64,000 nt of DNA from Anodontia alba (GCA_964016985.1 OZ024825.1:1126501-1190500); one strand, 5' to 3'; shown: positions 10,250 to 20,401, counted from the stretch's first letter. A program made the numbers and translations. The notes: a model not told the origin generated them from the letters alone.

Positions 10250-11205
10250 TAACAAGATACTGACATAGGTCCAATAACCGACATACACACAAGACAGAAT
10301 GGCTCAGGTCCAGTAACCGACATGCACACAACAAGCTACAGGGACATAGGTTCAATAACCGACATGCACACAACAAGACACAGTGACAATAACTGACATA
10401 CACAAAACAAGGCACAATGACGCAGGTCCAATAACCAACATACACACAACAAGACACAATGACAGAGGTCCAATAATCGACATTCGCACAACAAGACAAA
10501 ACGGCACTGGTCCAAAAACCGACATTAACACAACAAGGCACAATGTCACAAGTCCAATAACCGAAATTCACACATACAGAATGACTCGGGTCCAAAAACC
10601 GACATACACACAAAACGACACAGTGACACAACCGACATACACACAAACAGATAGAATGACACAGGTCCAAAAACCGACATACACACAACAAGAGACAATG
10701 ACACAGGTCCAATAACCGACATATACACAAGATACAAAGACAAAGGTTCAATAATCGACATACACACAAGAAGACACAGTGACACAGGTCCAATAACAGA
10801 CATACACACAACAAGGCACAATGGGTCAGGTCTAATAACCAACATACGCATAACAAGACACAATGACACAGGTCCAATAACCGACATACACACAAGAAAA
10901 CAAAGTAAATAGGTCCAATAACCGACATACACACACACACACAATAAGACACAATGACACAGGTGAAGTAACCTACATTACAAACACAGCAAGGCACAAT
11001 AACGCAGGGCCAATAACCGACATACACACACCACATGACACAAGGACACATGTCAAAATACCCGACGTACACACACAACAAAGCACAATGACGCAGGTCC
11101 AATAACCGACATACACACACAACAAGACACAAGGACACAGGTCCAATACCCGACATACTTACACAACAAAGCACAAAAACAGCAAGACACAATGACGCTC
11201 GCTAC
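10250..11205. repeat. Minisatellite, ~42-44 bp period, about 22 units
   Basis: The unit reads CACAGGTCCAATAACCGACA, TACACACAACAAGACACAAT, GA with substitutions and small indels between units. Because some periods are multiples of three, the minus strand stays open for 332 codons (10194-11192), producing a repetitive, cysteine-rich frame that has no independent support. A variable-number tandem repeat. Confidence 0.92.
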
Positions 11206-11230
11206 TTTATTGTTATATTTTGTCCTGCTC

Positions 11231-11510
11231 CATTACGAAAACACGCCTATTCCAACATACAGAAAATTTTATCACCTAAAAATGAAGATTTTGAGATAAA
11301 AAAAATTCTGATATTTTTTATACTTCTGCTCAAAACACAGATTTTGGGTGCTCGTTAGAACCGCCTCGGTCAGGCGGTTCTAACGAGTACCCAGAATCTA
11401 TGTTTTAGAGCAGAAATAAGAAAAATAATGTGTACTCCTGTCAACCCAAGTTTTACTATATAAAAGTGGGGTTTAAGGGGATCAAAATTATACAGGCATG
11501 TTTTCGTGAT
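11231..11510 (+). mobile_element. Family A MITE, copy 4
   Basis: CATTACGAAAACACGCCTAT left, GCATGTTTTCGTGATA right. The hairpin has a few substitutions outside the core (CAGATTTTGGGTGCTCG versus GAGTACCCAGAATCTATG). Inserted directly beside the minisatellite. Confidence 0.88.
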
Positions 11511-11581
11511 AGATCTTATCGTTGTATTTGATGCCCCACCCCACGACTGGCATTGTGATCACCTCATTGGGGAAGAGATAA

Positions 11582-11638
<57 letters not shown>

Positions 11639-11765
11639 TGTGTGCGTGTGTGTGTTCTGCTTTTTATTCGTTAGTAACATGCGTGCTGTCTGTCAAGGTT
11701 TGTTTACTCTTCTTGATGTCATTGGTAGGCTATGTTCTGTAATTGTGGTTCTTTCTGGACATATC
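11510..11765 (+). repeat. Unit X relative with internal (TG)n
   Basis: GGCATTGTGATCACCTCATT, GGGGAAGAGATAACTA matches the unit X phrase GCGATTACCTCGCTTGGGGA, AGAGAGAGCTAA. A (TG)n tract (11585-11640) sits immediately after it. The later part (GTTTGTTTACTCTTCTTGAT, ATTGGTAGGCTATGTTC) is shared with 23560-23860, so both are members of a sub-family of the unit X repeat. Confidence 0.55.
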
Positions 11766-11769
11766 TACT

Positions 11770-12340
11770 ACATTGTATTAATTTAGATGTTTATTACGGC
11801 CGTTATTGTCACTAACGTTACTCGACGTTCTAGCGAAACCGACGCCGACAATAAATACCACATATGCCGTAGAACGTAGGTCGTCACCATCTAGAAACTG
11901 AAAATTTACGATGTCAAAGTCTTAATTATCTGTTTTGACATAAATGTTAAATGATGGGTAATGTAAGTAACGTTAGTCGCATAGGATTCTTTAGAGAAGT
12001 CAAACACAGCTGGATAAAGTAATCATTGTTTTTATACTTTTGATTTGAAAAGGTATTTGTCTATATTTACAAATATCGTGATTAATCAAATTGGGTAGAA
12101 TAAAAGACCGCAAATATGACAAAACACTCTTAGTAAGTGAGTAACAATTCAGTGCTCTTAAAGGTAATTACTTTTAGAATCTATTTATCTTTACTACAGC
12201 TGATGTTAGTACTGTGTGTGAGTCGTACAACTGCTCGTTGTACATCGCTATAATGTATTTTATATTTTCTGGTTCTTTGCGATCATTGAGGAAAACTTTA
12301 CTTGAGTTTCTTCAATGCTCCGAAGGGCCATTCCTTTAAG
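11770..12340. other. Non-coding, nothing recognised
   Basis: No conserved frame or repeat recognised. Confidence 0.5.
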
Positions 12341-12346
12341 AATCTA

Positions 12347-12588
12347 GGCCCAGTTGTTCAAAGCGTCGTTAGCTTAACGAGCTCGTTAAGGGTCATTTCG
12401 TTAACTGTTTTAGCGGATTCAATATACAATATTCTAATATTTTTTACTGACAAAATGTGAGTAGCTTTTGCACTGCAAAAGCTACTCACATTTTTTCAGC
12501 AAAAAATTTCAACATATTTGCGTATCACTCGATGTAAATTTTAACGAATCGTTAAATATTGATGTCGTTAGCTTTGAACAACTGGGCC
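12347..12588. mobile_element. MITE with GGCCCAGTTGTTCAAAGC ends
   Basis: Left end GGCCCAGTTGTTCAAAGCG and right end GCTTTGAACAACTGGGCC are inverted repeats that continue inward as GTCGTTAGCTTAACGA/TCGTTAAATATTGATGTC. The centre (12452-12494) is a perfect hairpin AATGTGAGTAGCTTTTGCA and its mirror image. Total about 242 bp, no coding capacity. Only one copy in the window. Confidence 0.85.
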
Positions 12589-12599
12589 CTGTTTTACAG

Positions 12600-13275
12600 A
12601 ACATATTAACCTGCGCTATGAGCTAAAGGTTTATATAGAATACATGCAAATAGGGGAGTCCCAGATCAGCCATCACATTTGCACAGTCTGAACAAAGACT
12701 GATGTACTTTACTATACGCCGACATTAAGTATTTAGCACATGTGTAAGCATAGAAGGAAACCATGCGGATACGAAGGCTTTTATGGGCCTTTTTCTGTCA
12801 GTTTCTGACGCAAAGAGCTATGTTTCCATGGGGTGCTTATGCCACTGAGTGCTTTGGTGATTGAAATTCAAACTGAATGGCAATATTTCAGTCGTTTGAG
12901 TGCTATGGTTATTGCAAAATGTTTTAGTATTCTATAGCGTATGCTACAAGAAACTTAAGAAATATATGATCTTTTCTGACACTATAGCAAATAGATTTCT
13001 CAGTTTGAATAACATGTATTATATTATATCAGTACGCAAATGCAAACATGCAGTGAATAATTTTCTTCTTTTTTCAACTGCACGAAAGGTCAATGTAACA
13101 TCATTATGGTCTACTGGGTAAACTTAAGTTACTGTATTTGTTATGGTGCACAGATATGGTTTGTTAATACGCAGATAGTTTTCAAACAGGAATTGTATCC
13201 ATGCATCAGCCTTGTAATTATAAAGTTAACAGTTAATTGTCTGGCTGTAAACCTTTGTGTACTCTGCTGGTCTTA
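12600..13275. other. Non-coding, nothing recognised
   Basis: Two short plus-strand frames (12900-13121, 13106-13324) have no recognisable domains and AT-driven composition; not supported. Confidence 0.5.
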
Positions 13276-13279
13276 TAGC

Positions 13280-13481
13280 AAAGGAATTGTTAAGGAGAAG
13301 TATTTGATGATAATCTTGGGATAATTTTTCTTATTTCTCAATGAAAACATGTGTTGTGGGTATTCAATAGAAGCGCCTCAGCGAGGCGCTTCTAATGAAT
13401 ACCCACAACATTCGTTTTAAGGAGGAATAGAATAATATATCCCAGTTTTATCACCAACTACTCCTCTTTAACAACTCCTCT
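13280..13481. mobile_element. Family H MITE carrying the shared hairpin core
   Basis: Ends AAGGAATTGTTAAGGAGAAG with TATTTGATGATAAT on the left, and TTATCACCAACTACTCCTCT with TTAACAACTCCTCTG on the right are inverted repeats unlike those of family A. The centre is nevertheless the same kind of palindrome: TTGTGGGTATTCAATAGAAG, CGCCTCAGCGAGGCGCTTCT and mirror image. A truncated second copy is at 45793-45910. Confidence 0.75.
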
Positions 13482-13560
13482 GCTTGTTGGCCCGTTAGCA
13501 AAGCTCTAGATAAAAGTAGTCTCCAGATGAATATTGTTCTTATTTAAGTATGCAGACATA

Positions 13561-13910
13561 CAGTAGAACTTCAATGGCTCGAACCCCGATGGCTTGTTTA
13601 CCATGAATGAGTCGAACACGTTCTTGAGTCTGCAGGGATTTCCTCCAAATACGATATTCGGATAATTTAGGGAGATTTTCTTCTTTCATCTTGCAAATGT
13701 ATGCTGTGTGCGCTCATTAGAATCGCCTCGATGAGGCGATTCTAATGAATATACACAACATACATTTATAATATAGATAAGATATCCCACAATTATTTCC
13801 ATTATGCCTCCTGGTATGGCACTAATAGTAACCCTCCGTGGCTCGAACTACCCCGGTCTAGAACAAATTTTCATGGTCCCAAAGGGGTTCGAGCCATCGA
13901 AGTTCGACTG
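13561..13910. mobile_element. Family B MITE, copy 1 (Tc1/mariner-type ends)
   Basis: CAGTAGAACTTCAATGGCTC and GAGCCATCGAAGTTCGACTG are terminal inverted repeats flanked by TA (13559-13560, 13911-13912). The middle (about 13690-13770) is the shared hairpin core, here GCTCATTAGAATCGCCTCGA and TGAGGCGATTCTAATGAAT. 350 bp, no coding capacity. Confidence 0.85.
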
Positions 13911-14031
13911 TATATTGTAGGTACTTGTTGGAGGTGACTTACTGAAACACTTCTGGTGAATACCACATATATGATTAAATGGAAAAAAAGAACGTATGAG
14001 TCTTATCTAGAGTTATATGTACCCAGCAGGC

Positions 14032-14130
14032 ATATAACGTAAATACAACGTCGCCTCAACGTCGATGCAACGTCATGACGTTGCATCGACGTTGAGCCGA
14101 CGTTGTATAAACGTCATGTGCCCGCTGGGG
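14032..14130. mobile_element. Fold-back element with CCCAGC ends and ACGTC-rich arms
   Basis: CCCAGCAGGCATATAACGT and ACGTCATGTGCCCGCTGGGG end a palindrome whose axis is CGTCATGACG; arms contain CGTCGCCTCAACGTCGATGC and its mirror image. TA on both sides (14030-14031, 14131-14132). Confidence 0.85.
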
Positions 14131-14139
14131 TAATGGCTG

Positions 14140-14459
14140 TGCTGACAACATAGTGGCTTAGATTTATAACGATAATTTTGAAACCTATCAATTTCTGTAG
14201 ACAGATCATTGTATTGTGATCCATATAATTATATTTTATGATTATTTTATGATGCATTTACATAATGATCAACATCCACTGAAAATGACATTTGCCTAGA
14301 GTGAAACAAATTATGTAATGATCTGGGTGGATCACGACAGCAAGGGTAATGGACAGTCTTGAATAACAGACAAAACACGGGAATAGAATAGTTTCATTTC
14401 AAAATTCCAAAAGGCTGTAAAGCCCATGAGGATTCAATATAATGAAACACGCATCAGGT
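14140..14459. other. Non-coding, nothing recognised
   Basis: AT-rich sequence; nothing recognised before the SINE target site. Confidence 0.5.
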
Positions 14460-14474
14460 AACTTAGATCAACAA

Positions 14475-14780
14475 GCCGGCCTCGGTGGCTCAGTTGGATG
14501 CGCCGTCCGACTGGAGACCAGGAGGTCGCGGGTTCAACCCCCGCCGAGGTCGGCAACATTCCTTCGTGGAGATTGATCATGAAATATTTTCTACGGTCAT
14601 TCTCTCCCTTCCGCTGATTCAAGAAGGGCAGTTGTCAGTTTCTGGCGAAAGAATGTGCACAATACTGGTTAACCGCTTAGAGGACTAAGCCTGCCCAGTA
14701 AACGTGTGGTTAGGTAAACTGACCGCGCTCGACATGACCCCATTGGGTTGACTGGGCCGTAAAACCTCAACACAAACAAA
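14475..14780 (+). mobile_element. tRNA-derived SINE, copy 1
   Basis: The head (14475-14554) is tRNA-like: box A TGGCTCAGTTGG, box B GGTTCAACCCC, a pairable acceptor stem (GCCGGCC with GGTCGGC) and a perfect T-arm stem (GCGGG/CCCGC). It is followed by about 225 bp of unrelated body (GAGATTGATCATGAAATATT, GGACTAAGCCTGCCCAGTAA) and a tail CAACACAAACAAA. The element is bounded by a perfect 15-bp direct repeat AACTTAGATCAACAA at 14460-14474 and 14781-14795, the target-site duplication expected of LINE-assisted retroposition. Pol III transcription from the internal promoter is expected for such elements. Differs from copy 2 at 19741 by about six substitutions (roughly 98% identity). The 67-codon frames across it are artefacts. 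Confidence 0.93.
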
Positions 14781-14799
14781 AACTTAGATCAACAAAGAA

Positions 14800-15225
14800 A
14801 AGATGCAAATTAACAAAGTAATTGTTATTAATTTATATAAATATTGAGAATTTTATTCATTAGAATGCCGCCATCTTTTATTTCTGTAGTCTGGCCGAGT
14901 AAAGAAAAGCTTCCTTACCTGCTACTATAGTAACTGGCCGGAATATCGGAATATTGTGAATGAAGTAATACAGAATGATTTGCTTCTAAACTATCAAATT
15001 TCAGTTGATTGTTTGAATCGGTTAACTCTAATAAGTGTGACTTGGGATATTTTGTTTTGTAACTTTCAATAGTTGTAGCAGCAATATGTATGAAATTGTG
15101 ATGCTTTTGTCGCCAGAATTTTGTGTTGTAGTCTTGCAAATACGACAGTGCGGGGACTTTAAAAATAGCAACGTGTTTATGGTTGTATATAGGTTAGTGT
15201 TTCATCATTGGCTTAAGGGAACTTG
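14800..15225. other. Non-coding, nothing recognised
   Basis: A minus-strand frame at 14915-15139 (74 codons) has no recognised domain. Nothing else is supported. Confidence 0.45.
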
Positions 15226-15473
15226 ATGCATTTCAAGCGAGACAACTCAGTCGAAATTGTTTTCGATCCTTTCTGAAAAAGGTGTCTACTCTAAAAGAAA
15301 AATAATTGCTTCCACTGGAAGTAAAATTCTTTCCTTTTACAGTAGAGCCCTTTTCAAAAGGAAATAGGTGTATGAAAAGCAAAACAAAACACCACAAAAG
15401 TTGTCTACCTTGTCAAAAACGGCAGACATTCTACTAAGCGTATCCAGATTCCTTAAAAAGAGATACAGTCGAA
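15225..15473. repeat. Fold-back repeat with CTACTCTAAAAG arm
   Basis: TTCTGAAAAAGGTGTCTACT, CTAAAAG and CTTTCCTTTTACAGTAGAGC, CCTTTTCAAAAGG form the two arms around a short loop. Same class as 48.1-48.26 kb. Family B copy 2 is inserted at its right edge. Confidence 0.55.
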
Positions 15474-15475
15474 CC

Positions 15476-15810
15476 TCGATGGCTCGAACACCGATGGCTC
15501 GTTTACAATGTATCATTCGAACTCGTTTTTGAGTCCCTACAAAATTCTTCCGCTAGCTCAAGAAAAGACAAATATTTATTTATCATGAAATTGTATGTTG
15601 TGTGTACTCATTAGAATCGCCTCATCGAGGCAATTCTAATGAGTACATTCAATATTCAATCACTATGTAGAAAATCGAAAAGATTTCCCTAAATTATCGC
15701 TATTTGCTTCCTGAACTGGTGCCATGATTAACCCTCAGTGGCTCGAACTACCCATGTCTCGAACGAATTTCCATGTTCCCAAAGATGTTGGAGCCACTGA
15801 GGTTCGACTG
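15476..15810. mobile_element. Family B MITE, copy 2
   Basis: Ends CAGTCGAACCTCGATGGCTC and GAGCCACTGAGGTTCGACTG, flanked by TA (15474-15475, 15811-15812). The hairpin core is at about 15605-15645 (TACTCATTAGAATCGCCTCA, TCGAGGCAATTCTAATGAGT). Slightly shorter than copy 1 but with the same order of parts. Confidence 0.87.
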
Positions 15811-15814
15811 TATG

Positions 15815-16565
15815 TTGAATAGTAACGTCAAAACTGCTTTCAGACAGTCAATGTTTCTTTGCCTGGCTCTTTACCCAGAAAAAAGTAATTGGCAAACATT
15901 TGTCATGATTTTAGCAAAAAAAAAAAAAAAAAACGCCGTAATCATATATGCATTAAATGTTTTAGTCCACCCATTGGTTTAAAAACATCGAATTTATACA
16001 TTTATCTATGTTGAAATGGCTGCAGGTTATACGTAAATTGATATGGGAAGTAGATAGAAGCCAGATGTTTAATAAGTTCTACAGCTTCAAACATTTTGGA
16101 GTTTCCACGATATATTTGTAAAACCTCGGAAATTAAATCAGGAAAGAAAATCAAAACATATTTTCTTATACTCATGGAAAAAAAAAAAGAAAAATGCTTT
16201 ACAATAGAAGTTGCATATATGTAGGTTAGGCCAATTTTTCGTCGTAAATTTTGTTTTAAAGGTAAATATTTGAGAACAAAGCAAAGAACGAAGACGAAAG
16301 GACCGTTAATGTTCTAACAAGCGACGGCAAAAATCAATTGACAGCGCAAAAAGACCTGCGTACCCAGCACAAGACTTTTAGTGTGCTTGCTTTGTTTTTG
16401 AATAATCTCTCTTTTCAGAACTTCTTTATCGTAACTACACCTGATGTTAAGTGTTGGGTGGCGGCCACAAAACTCCTCTCCGTAATTCTCTTTGATAGAA
16501 TTTATATTTTCCGGTCCATTAGTATCACTGAGCTCATTTGGATTTGTTTGAAAATAGTATCTTGT
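15815..16565. other. Non-coding, with short poly-A runs
   Basis: Contains an A-run at about 15916-15932 and another near 16180. The 94-codon frame 16338-16622 runs into the next MITE and has no recognised domain. Confidence 0.5.
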
Positions 16566-16567
16566 TA

Positions 16568-16822
16568 CATTGTAGAAACAAGCCTATTCAAATATACTGA
16601 AACTTTAACCACCAAAACATGAAAATTTTCAGACAAAAAATTCTGATAATTTTCATATTTCTGCTGAAAATATAGACAGTGTGTACTCGTTAGAACCGCC
16701 TTGCCTATCTATGTTTTTGAGCGGAAATAAGAAAAATGATGTATACCCCTGTAAACCCCAGTTTTACAATATAAAAGTGGGGTTTAAGGGGGTCAGCATT
16801 ATTTTGGCATGGTTTCGTGATG
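16568..16822 (+). mobile_element. Family A MITE, copy 5, one hairpin arm missing
   Basis: Left arm is present up to GTTAGAACCGCCTTGCC, then the sequence jumps to TATCTATGTTTTTGAGC. The inner right arm of the central palindrome is gone, shortening the element to about 255 bp. Both ends remain (CATTGTAGAAACAAGCCTAT; GCATGGTTTCGTGATG). Confidence 0.85.
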
Positions 16823-16892
16823 TAAAGCATGTGTTAGGAGGCGTGACCAGCGTTATACAGTACATTACTGTTCATGACCAGATTCAGTGATA

Positions 16893-17150
16893 CATTACGA
16901 AAACACGCCTATTCAAATATAAAGAACATTTCACCTACAAAAAACTGAAAATTTTCTGCTATAAAACTCTGATATTTTTCATATTTCTGCTCAAAACATA
17001 GATTGTGGGTACTCGTTAGAACCGCCTTGCCGAAAATCTGTGTTTTGAGCAGAAATAAGAAAAATAATGTATACCCCTGTAAATCTCAGTTTTACTATAT
17101 AAAAGTGGGGTTCTAGGGGGTTAAAATTACATAGGCGTGTTTTCGAGATG
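16893..17150 (+). mobile_element. Family A MITE, copy 6, one hairpin arm missing
   Basis: Like copy 5, the left arm ends at CCGCCTTGCC and continues directly into GAAAATCTGTGTTTTGAGC. It lies only 70 bp from copy 5 in the same orientation. The shared TTGCC junction suggests both descend from one arm-deleted ancestor or from a local duplication. Confidence 0.85.
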
Positions 17151-17187
17151 ATAAATTAGATATCCAGGAAGGGCTATTCGAATCTAC

Positions 17188-17189
<2 letters not shown>

Positions 17190-17224
<35 letters not shown>
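17190..17224. repeat. Poly-T tract
   Basis: A run of about 35 T, followed by CAC and nine more T. No RT element abuts it. Confidence 0.9.
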
Positions 17225-17548
17225 CACTTTTTTTTTTGTCAAGTTTGTCAAGTTCTTCTCAAGGATCCCTCTTTACAGATCTCATTTTAAGCATTTGCAG
17301 TCAGTTCAGTGTCTAAAAATATAGTGTTGTCTGGCGCGGTAGTCTATGTGCAAAACAACATATGTTGATAATCGATCATTAAAGACCGATCAGAATACTA
17401 TGCAAAGTCTCCTCGTTTGTTTGTTCTCATGTCCCCTAGAGAGAATACCTTCCTCTTTATGTTTATGTAACATTACCAATACATTATATCAGCTAAATAT
17501 AATTAAACCCAGCTGAGCCACTACTAGTGCATATGTGCGCCCAACGCG
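17225..17548. other. Non-coding, nothing recognised
   Basis: No gene or repeat identified. Confidence 0.5.
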
Positions 17549-17830
17549 CATTACGAAAACACGCCTATTCAAATATAAAGAAAATTTCACCTCCAAAAAG
17601 AAACTGAAAATTTTTAGATAAAAATTCTGATATTTTTCATATTTCTGCTCAAAACATAGATTGTGGGTACTCGTTAGAACCGCCTCGGCGTGGCGGTTCT
17701 AACGAGTACCCACAATCTATGTTTTTGAGCAGAAATAAATAAAATAATGTACACCCCTGTAAACCCCAGTTTTACTATATAAAAGTGGGGTTTAAGGGGG
17801 TCAACATTATATAGGTATGTTTTCGTGATA
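17549..17830 (+). mobile_element. Family A MITE, copy 7
   Basis: Near-consensus, with an intact central palindrome (AACCGCCTCGGCGTGGCGGT) and the secondary TTACTATATAAAAGTGGGG hairpin. Ends CATTACGAAAACACGCCTAT and GTATGTTTTCGTGATA. Confidence 0.9.
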
Positions 17831-17834
17831 ATTA

Positions 17835-18320
17835 GCAGTCAGATCAGAGTGTTTGCTGACCACCTGTAGAAGCCTTTCATCTTTAACTATTTACAGTAAG
17901 GCCATCGGGGATTCGCGTTAGATCGCGCTTAGGCGGCACCGTATACTCTACATTTTGCTGGCAGCACATGCCATAAGGTAAATTGTGTCATGTTGAGGCT
18001 TACACACTGAAGTCTTTTTTGCACACAAAAAAATCATTCTGTCAAACTACAAATATATTGGTGTCGTTCAAGATTTACGAGTTTTCTGTTGGACATGTAC
18101 ATAAGTCATCTTCGAACCGGTTAGCACAATGTCAATGTCTTCATAGTCATTGTTAAAATTTAAATTACAGACACAGTAATAAGGGTGGAGTATCGTTTCT
18201 ATCCTTATTATTTGGTGAGCAAACTGAAAAACCTAATAAAACAGCTCCTACTTTTCGGAAAGATTGTTTAAATAAATCAAACTTACTTCTTACAATTTAA
18301 GATAAGATATGTAGGTAGTA
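17835..18320. other. Non-coding, nothing recognised
   Basis: No gene or repeat identified. Confidence 0.5.
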
Positions 18321-18322
18321 AT

Positions 18323-18725
18323 ATGACTAAAATAGGTCAGTGCTTGCCCTATAACAATGAGATGCTACTTACAACTGTTCCAGAAACATGTGGTTCTGTT
18401 AAACACACTTTTAAGGCAGATAAGTTTAATTTGAAAGTATTTCGTTCTCGTCTAAAAGCGGGTCATTTGAGAAGTAATACATACATCAGTAAAACATGGG
18501 CTAGTAGACATCAACTCTGAATTTGTTCAATCTGGTGACAGCCACACAAGAGAATCAAAGCGTCTTCGACAGCTAGAGGCCAACAAGGACGTCCACAGAT
18601 ACTTCCTCTGTCTTCGAGCAATCAGCGACTGTAACTGGCTGCCCACATCAGTCACCGACAGCCAGACTCTACATGGATTCGAGGAAGCCCTCGCCTACCT
18701 GCCTCCCACACTCCATCACTACTAG
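18323..18725 (+). pseudogene. Possible coding remnant, two frames, unknown family
   Basis: 18323-18520 is open for 65 codons (MTKIGQCLPYNN..., KADKFNLKVFRSRLKAGHLR). A different frame from about 18490 stays open to a stop at 18723-18725 and reads LVDINSEFVQSGDSHTRESK, RLRQLEANKDVHRYFLCLRA and ISDCNWLPTSVTDSQ, with a GC-rich third codon position unlike the surroundings. The two frames would need a one-base shift to join. The end of the second frame lies inside the first unit of the tandem duplication at 18582. I do not recognise the family; an old retrocopy, a transposon ORF end or a terminal exon are all possible. Confidence 0.3.
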
Positions 18726-19166
18726 ATCCACTGCAGCTGTACATAGTTTTAACCGGGGACGTAAGGATTTTTATTTGTTTTTTATAGGGCATCGCAGTTC
18801 TTACACAGAGTAATCTACAATCTACCAAAAGATTTATACCCTTACAACGTAAGAAGATGATGAAGAAGAAGAAACAAGGACGTCCACAGATACTTCCTCT
18901 GTCTTCGAGCAATCAGCGACTGGAACTGGCTGCCCACATCAGTCACCGACAGCCAGACTCTACATGGATTCGAGGAAGCCCTCGCCTACCTGCCTCCCAC
19001 ACTCCATCACTACTAGATCCACTGCAGCTGTACATAGTTTTAACAGGGGACGTAAGGATTTTTATTTGTTTTTATAGGGCATCGCAGTTCTTACACAGAG
19101 TAATCTACAATCTACCAAAAGATTTTTACCCTTACAACGTAAGAAGATGAAGAAGAAGAAGAAACA
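18582..19166. repeat. Recent 291-bp tandem duplication
   Basis: Unit 1 (18582-18872) and unit 2 (18873-19163) both begin AACAAGGACGTCCACAGATA and end in an AAGAAGATGAAGAAG-rich run. I count only about five differences, roughly 98% identity, so the duplication is young. Coding-looking sequence on the plus strand is present in both. Confidence 0.95.
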
Positions 19167-19234
19167 AATTCCCTTCTGATGAAATTGCCTTCCTTTGAAA
19201 AGGGAGGTGAAGCCTTAGAATACTCTGGCCTAAG

Positions 19235-19238
<4 letters not shown>

Positions 19239-19294
<56 letters not shown>
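19239..19294. repeat. (CT)28 microsatellite
   Basis: Uninterrupted CT dinucleotides, 56 bp. Confidence 0.97.
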
Positions 19295-19297
<3 letters not shown>

Positions 19298-19309
19298 GTA
19301 TCTAGATAC

Positions 19310-19505
19310 CTTAAGGGATTGGATTCACTACACCTAGTATTTTTTGTGCCAGGTTTTACAAGAGAGATATCATTTGTGACCTCATATTTGTTTTCCTGCG
19401 AACTGACCGACCCCTTTTAAGAATGCTACCTTAATAGGAAAGAAATTGCTAACCATTGACCGTTATCTCCCCTGAAAGTGTATCCAGTCCCTTATATTGA
19501 CGCTA
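19310..19505. repeat. Degenerate fold-back repeat, 15.2/48.1-kb class
   Basis: Contains ATACCTTAAGGGATTGGATT, AAGAGAGATATCATTTGTGA and TCTCCCCTGAAAGTGTATCC, phrases also present near 36.4-36.6 and 2.1-2.3 kb. Boundaries unclear. Confidence 0.35.
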
Positions 19506-19531
19506 GCACTTGAAACTTTATAGGTTAAGAA

Positions 19532-19728
19532 AAGGCGGTAGCTCAGTGGCGGGCGCATTTACCTCTACATCTAGAGGTACGAGGATCGATCCCCGGCGTA
19601 GGCGAGGAAAACAAGGCATCCGAACACACTTTCCTTTATTTCATTTGAAGGAATGACCTGAAAACATTGTTCTGTCCTTCGGATCTGGACTTTAACTAGA
19701 GCCCACACATCCTCTCTTTTGCGAAGGG
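19532..19728 (+). mobile_element. Second tRNA-derived SINE-like element
   Basis: Starts AAGGCGGTAGCTCAGTGGCG with a tRNA-like box A (TAGCTCAGTGG) and box B (GGATCGATCCC) at the usual spacing, followed by a body unlike the SINE at 14475. No target duplication is obvious. It abuts the target site of the next SINE, so its 3' end may have been used as a landing site. A solo tRNA pseudogene is the alternative. Confidence 0.55.
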
Positions 19729-19740
19729 AAAATCACCCCG

Positions 19741-20043
19741 GCCGGCCTCGGTGGCTCAGTTGGATGCGCCGTTCGACTGGAGACCAGGAGGTCGCGGGTT
19801 CAACCCCCGCCGAGGTCGGCAACATTCTTTCGTGGAGATTGATCATGAAATATTTTCTACGGTCCTTCTCTCCCATCCGCTGATTCAAGAAGGGCAGTTG
19901 TCAGTTTCTGGCGAAAGAATGTGCACAATACTGGTTAACCGCTTAGAGGACTAAGCCTGCCCAGTAAACGTGTGGTTAGGTAAATTGACCGCGCTCGACA
20001 TGACCCCATTGGGTTGCCTGGGCCGTAAAACCTCAACACAAAC
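19741..20043 (+). mobile_element. tRNA-derived SINE, copy 2
   Basis: Same family as 14475-14780 throughout its length. Flanked by the 12-bp direct repeat AAAATCACCCCG at 19729-19740 and 20044-20055, an intact target-site duplication. The tail ends ACACAAAC. High identity and intact duplication indicate recent activity. Confidence 0.93.
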
Positions 20044-20055
20044 AAAATCACCCCG

Positions 20056-20399
20056 TGTGCAGATTAATGAACGCTACGATAATTCAAAATAATTACTTGT
20101 AGGCCGCCATCCTGCAACTCGGCGTGCACAATGTACACGTTCTGTGTCCTCAAAGGAGCTTTAGACGTATAGAAGAAGGAAAGGTATCAAAAATGCATGT
20201 TTACCAATTTTTTGCAGGTACATGGATGTAATCTATTTGCAACTAACAGATTCATGCCTAGCCTGACGCACTAGACAGTAGTCCATAAAAAAAAGTCCTT
20301 TGCTCCAAATATTGTTTAACCTTATAACATAGGGAACAAAGGAATCTAAAACGAAATCTGCCGTACCAGTTTGATTTGGTGCGTCATTTGATACACAAA
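20056..20399. other. Non-coding, nothing recognised
   Basis: No gene or repeat identified. Confidence 0.5.
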
Positions 20400-20401
20400 T
20401 A

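Noticed and set aside
10194..11192. 332-codon minus-strand open frame, Cys/Val-rich with short internal repeats
   Set aside because: It coincides exactly with the ~43-bp minisatellite; its residues are translations of the repeat and it lacks any domain.
10250..11205. Possible CRISPR-like array
   Set aside because: Units are contiguous and all similar; there are no unique spacers between identical repeats, and the genome is clearly eukaryotic.
14475..14554. Functional tRNA gene
   Set aside because: The cloverleaf-like head is followed by a fixed body and bounded by a target-site duplication, and recurs at 19741, so it is a SINE head.
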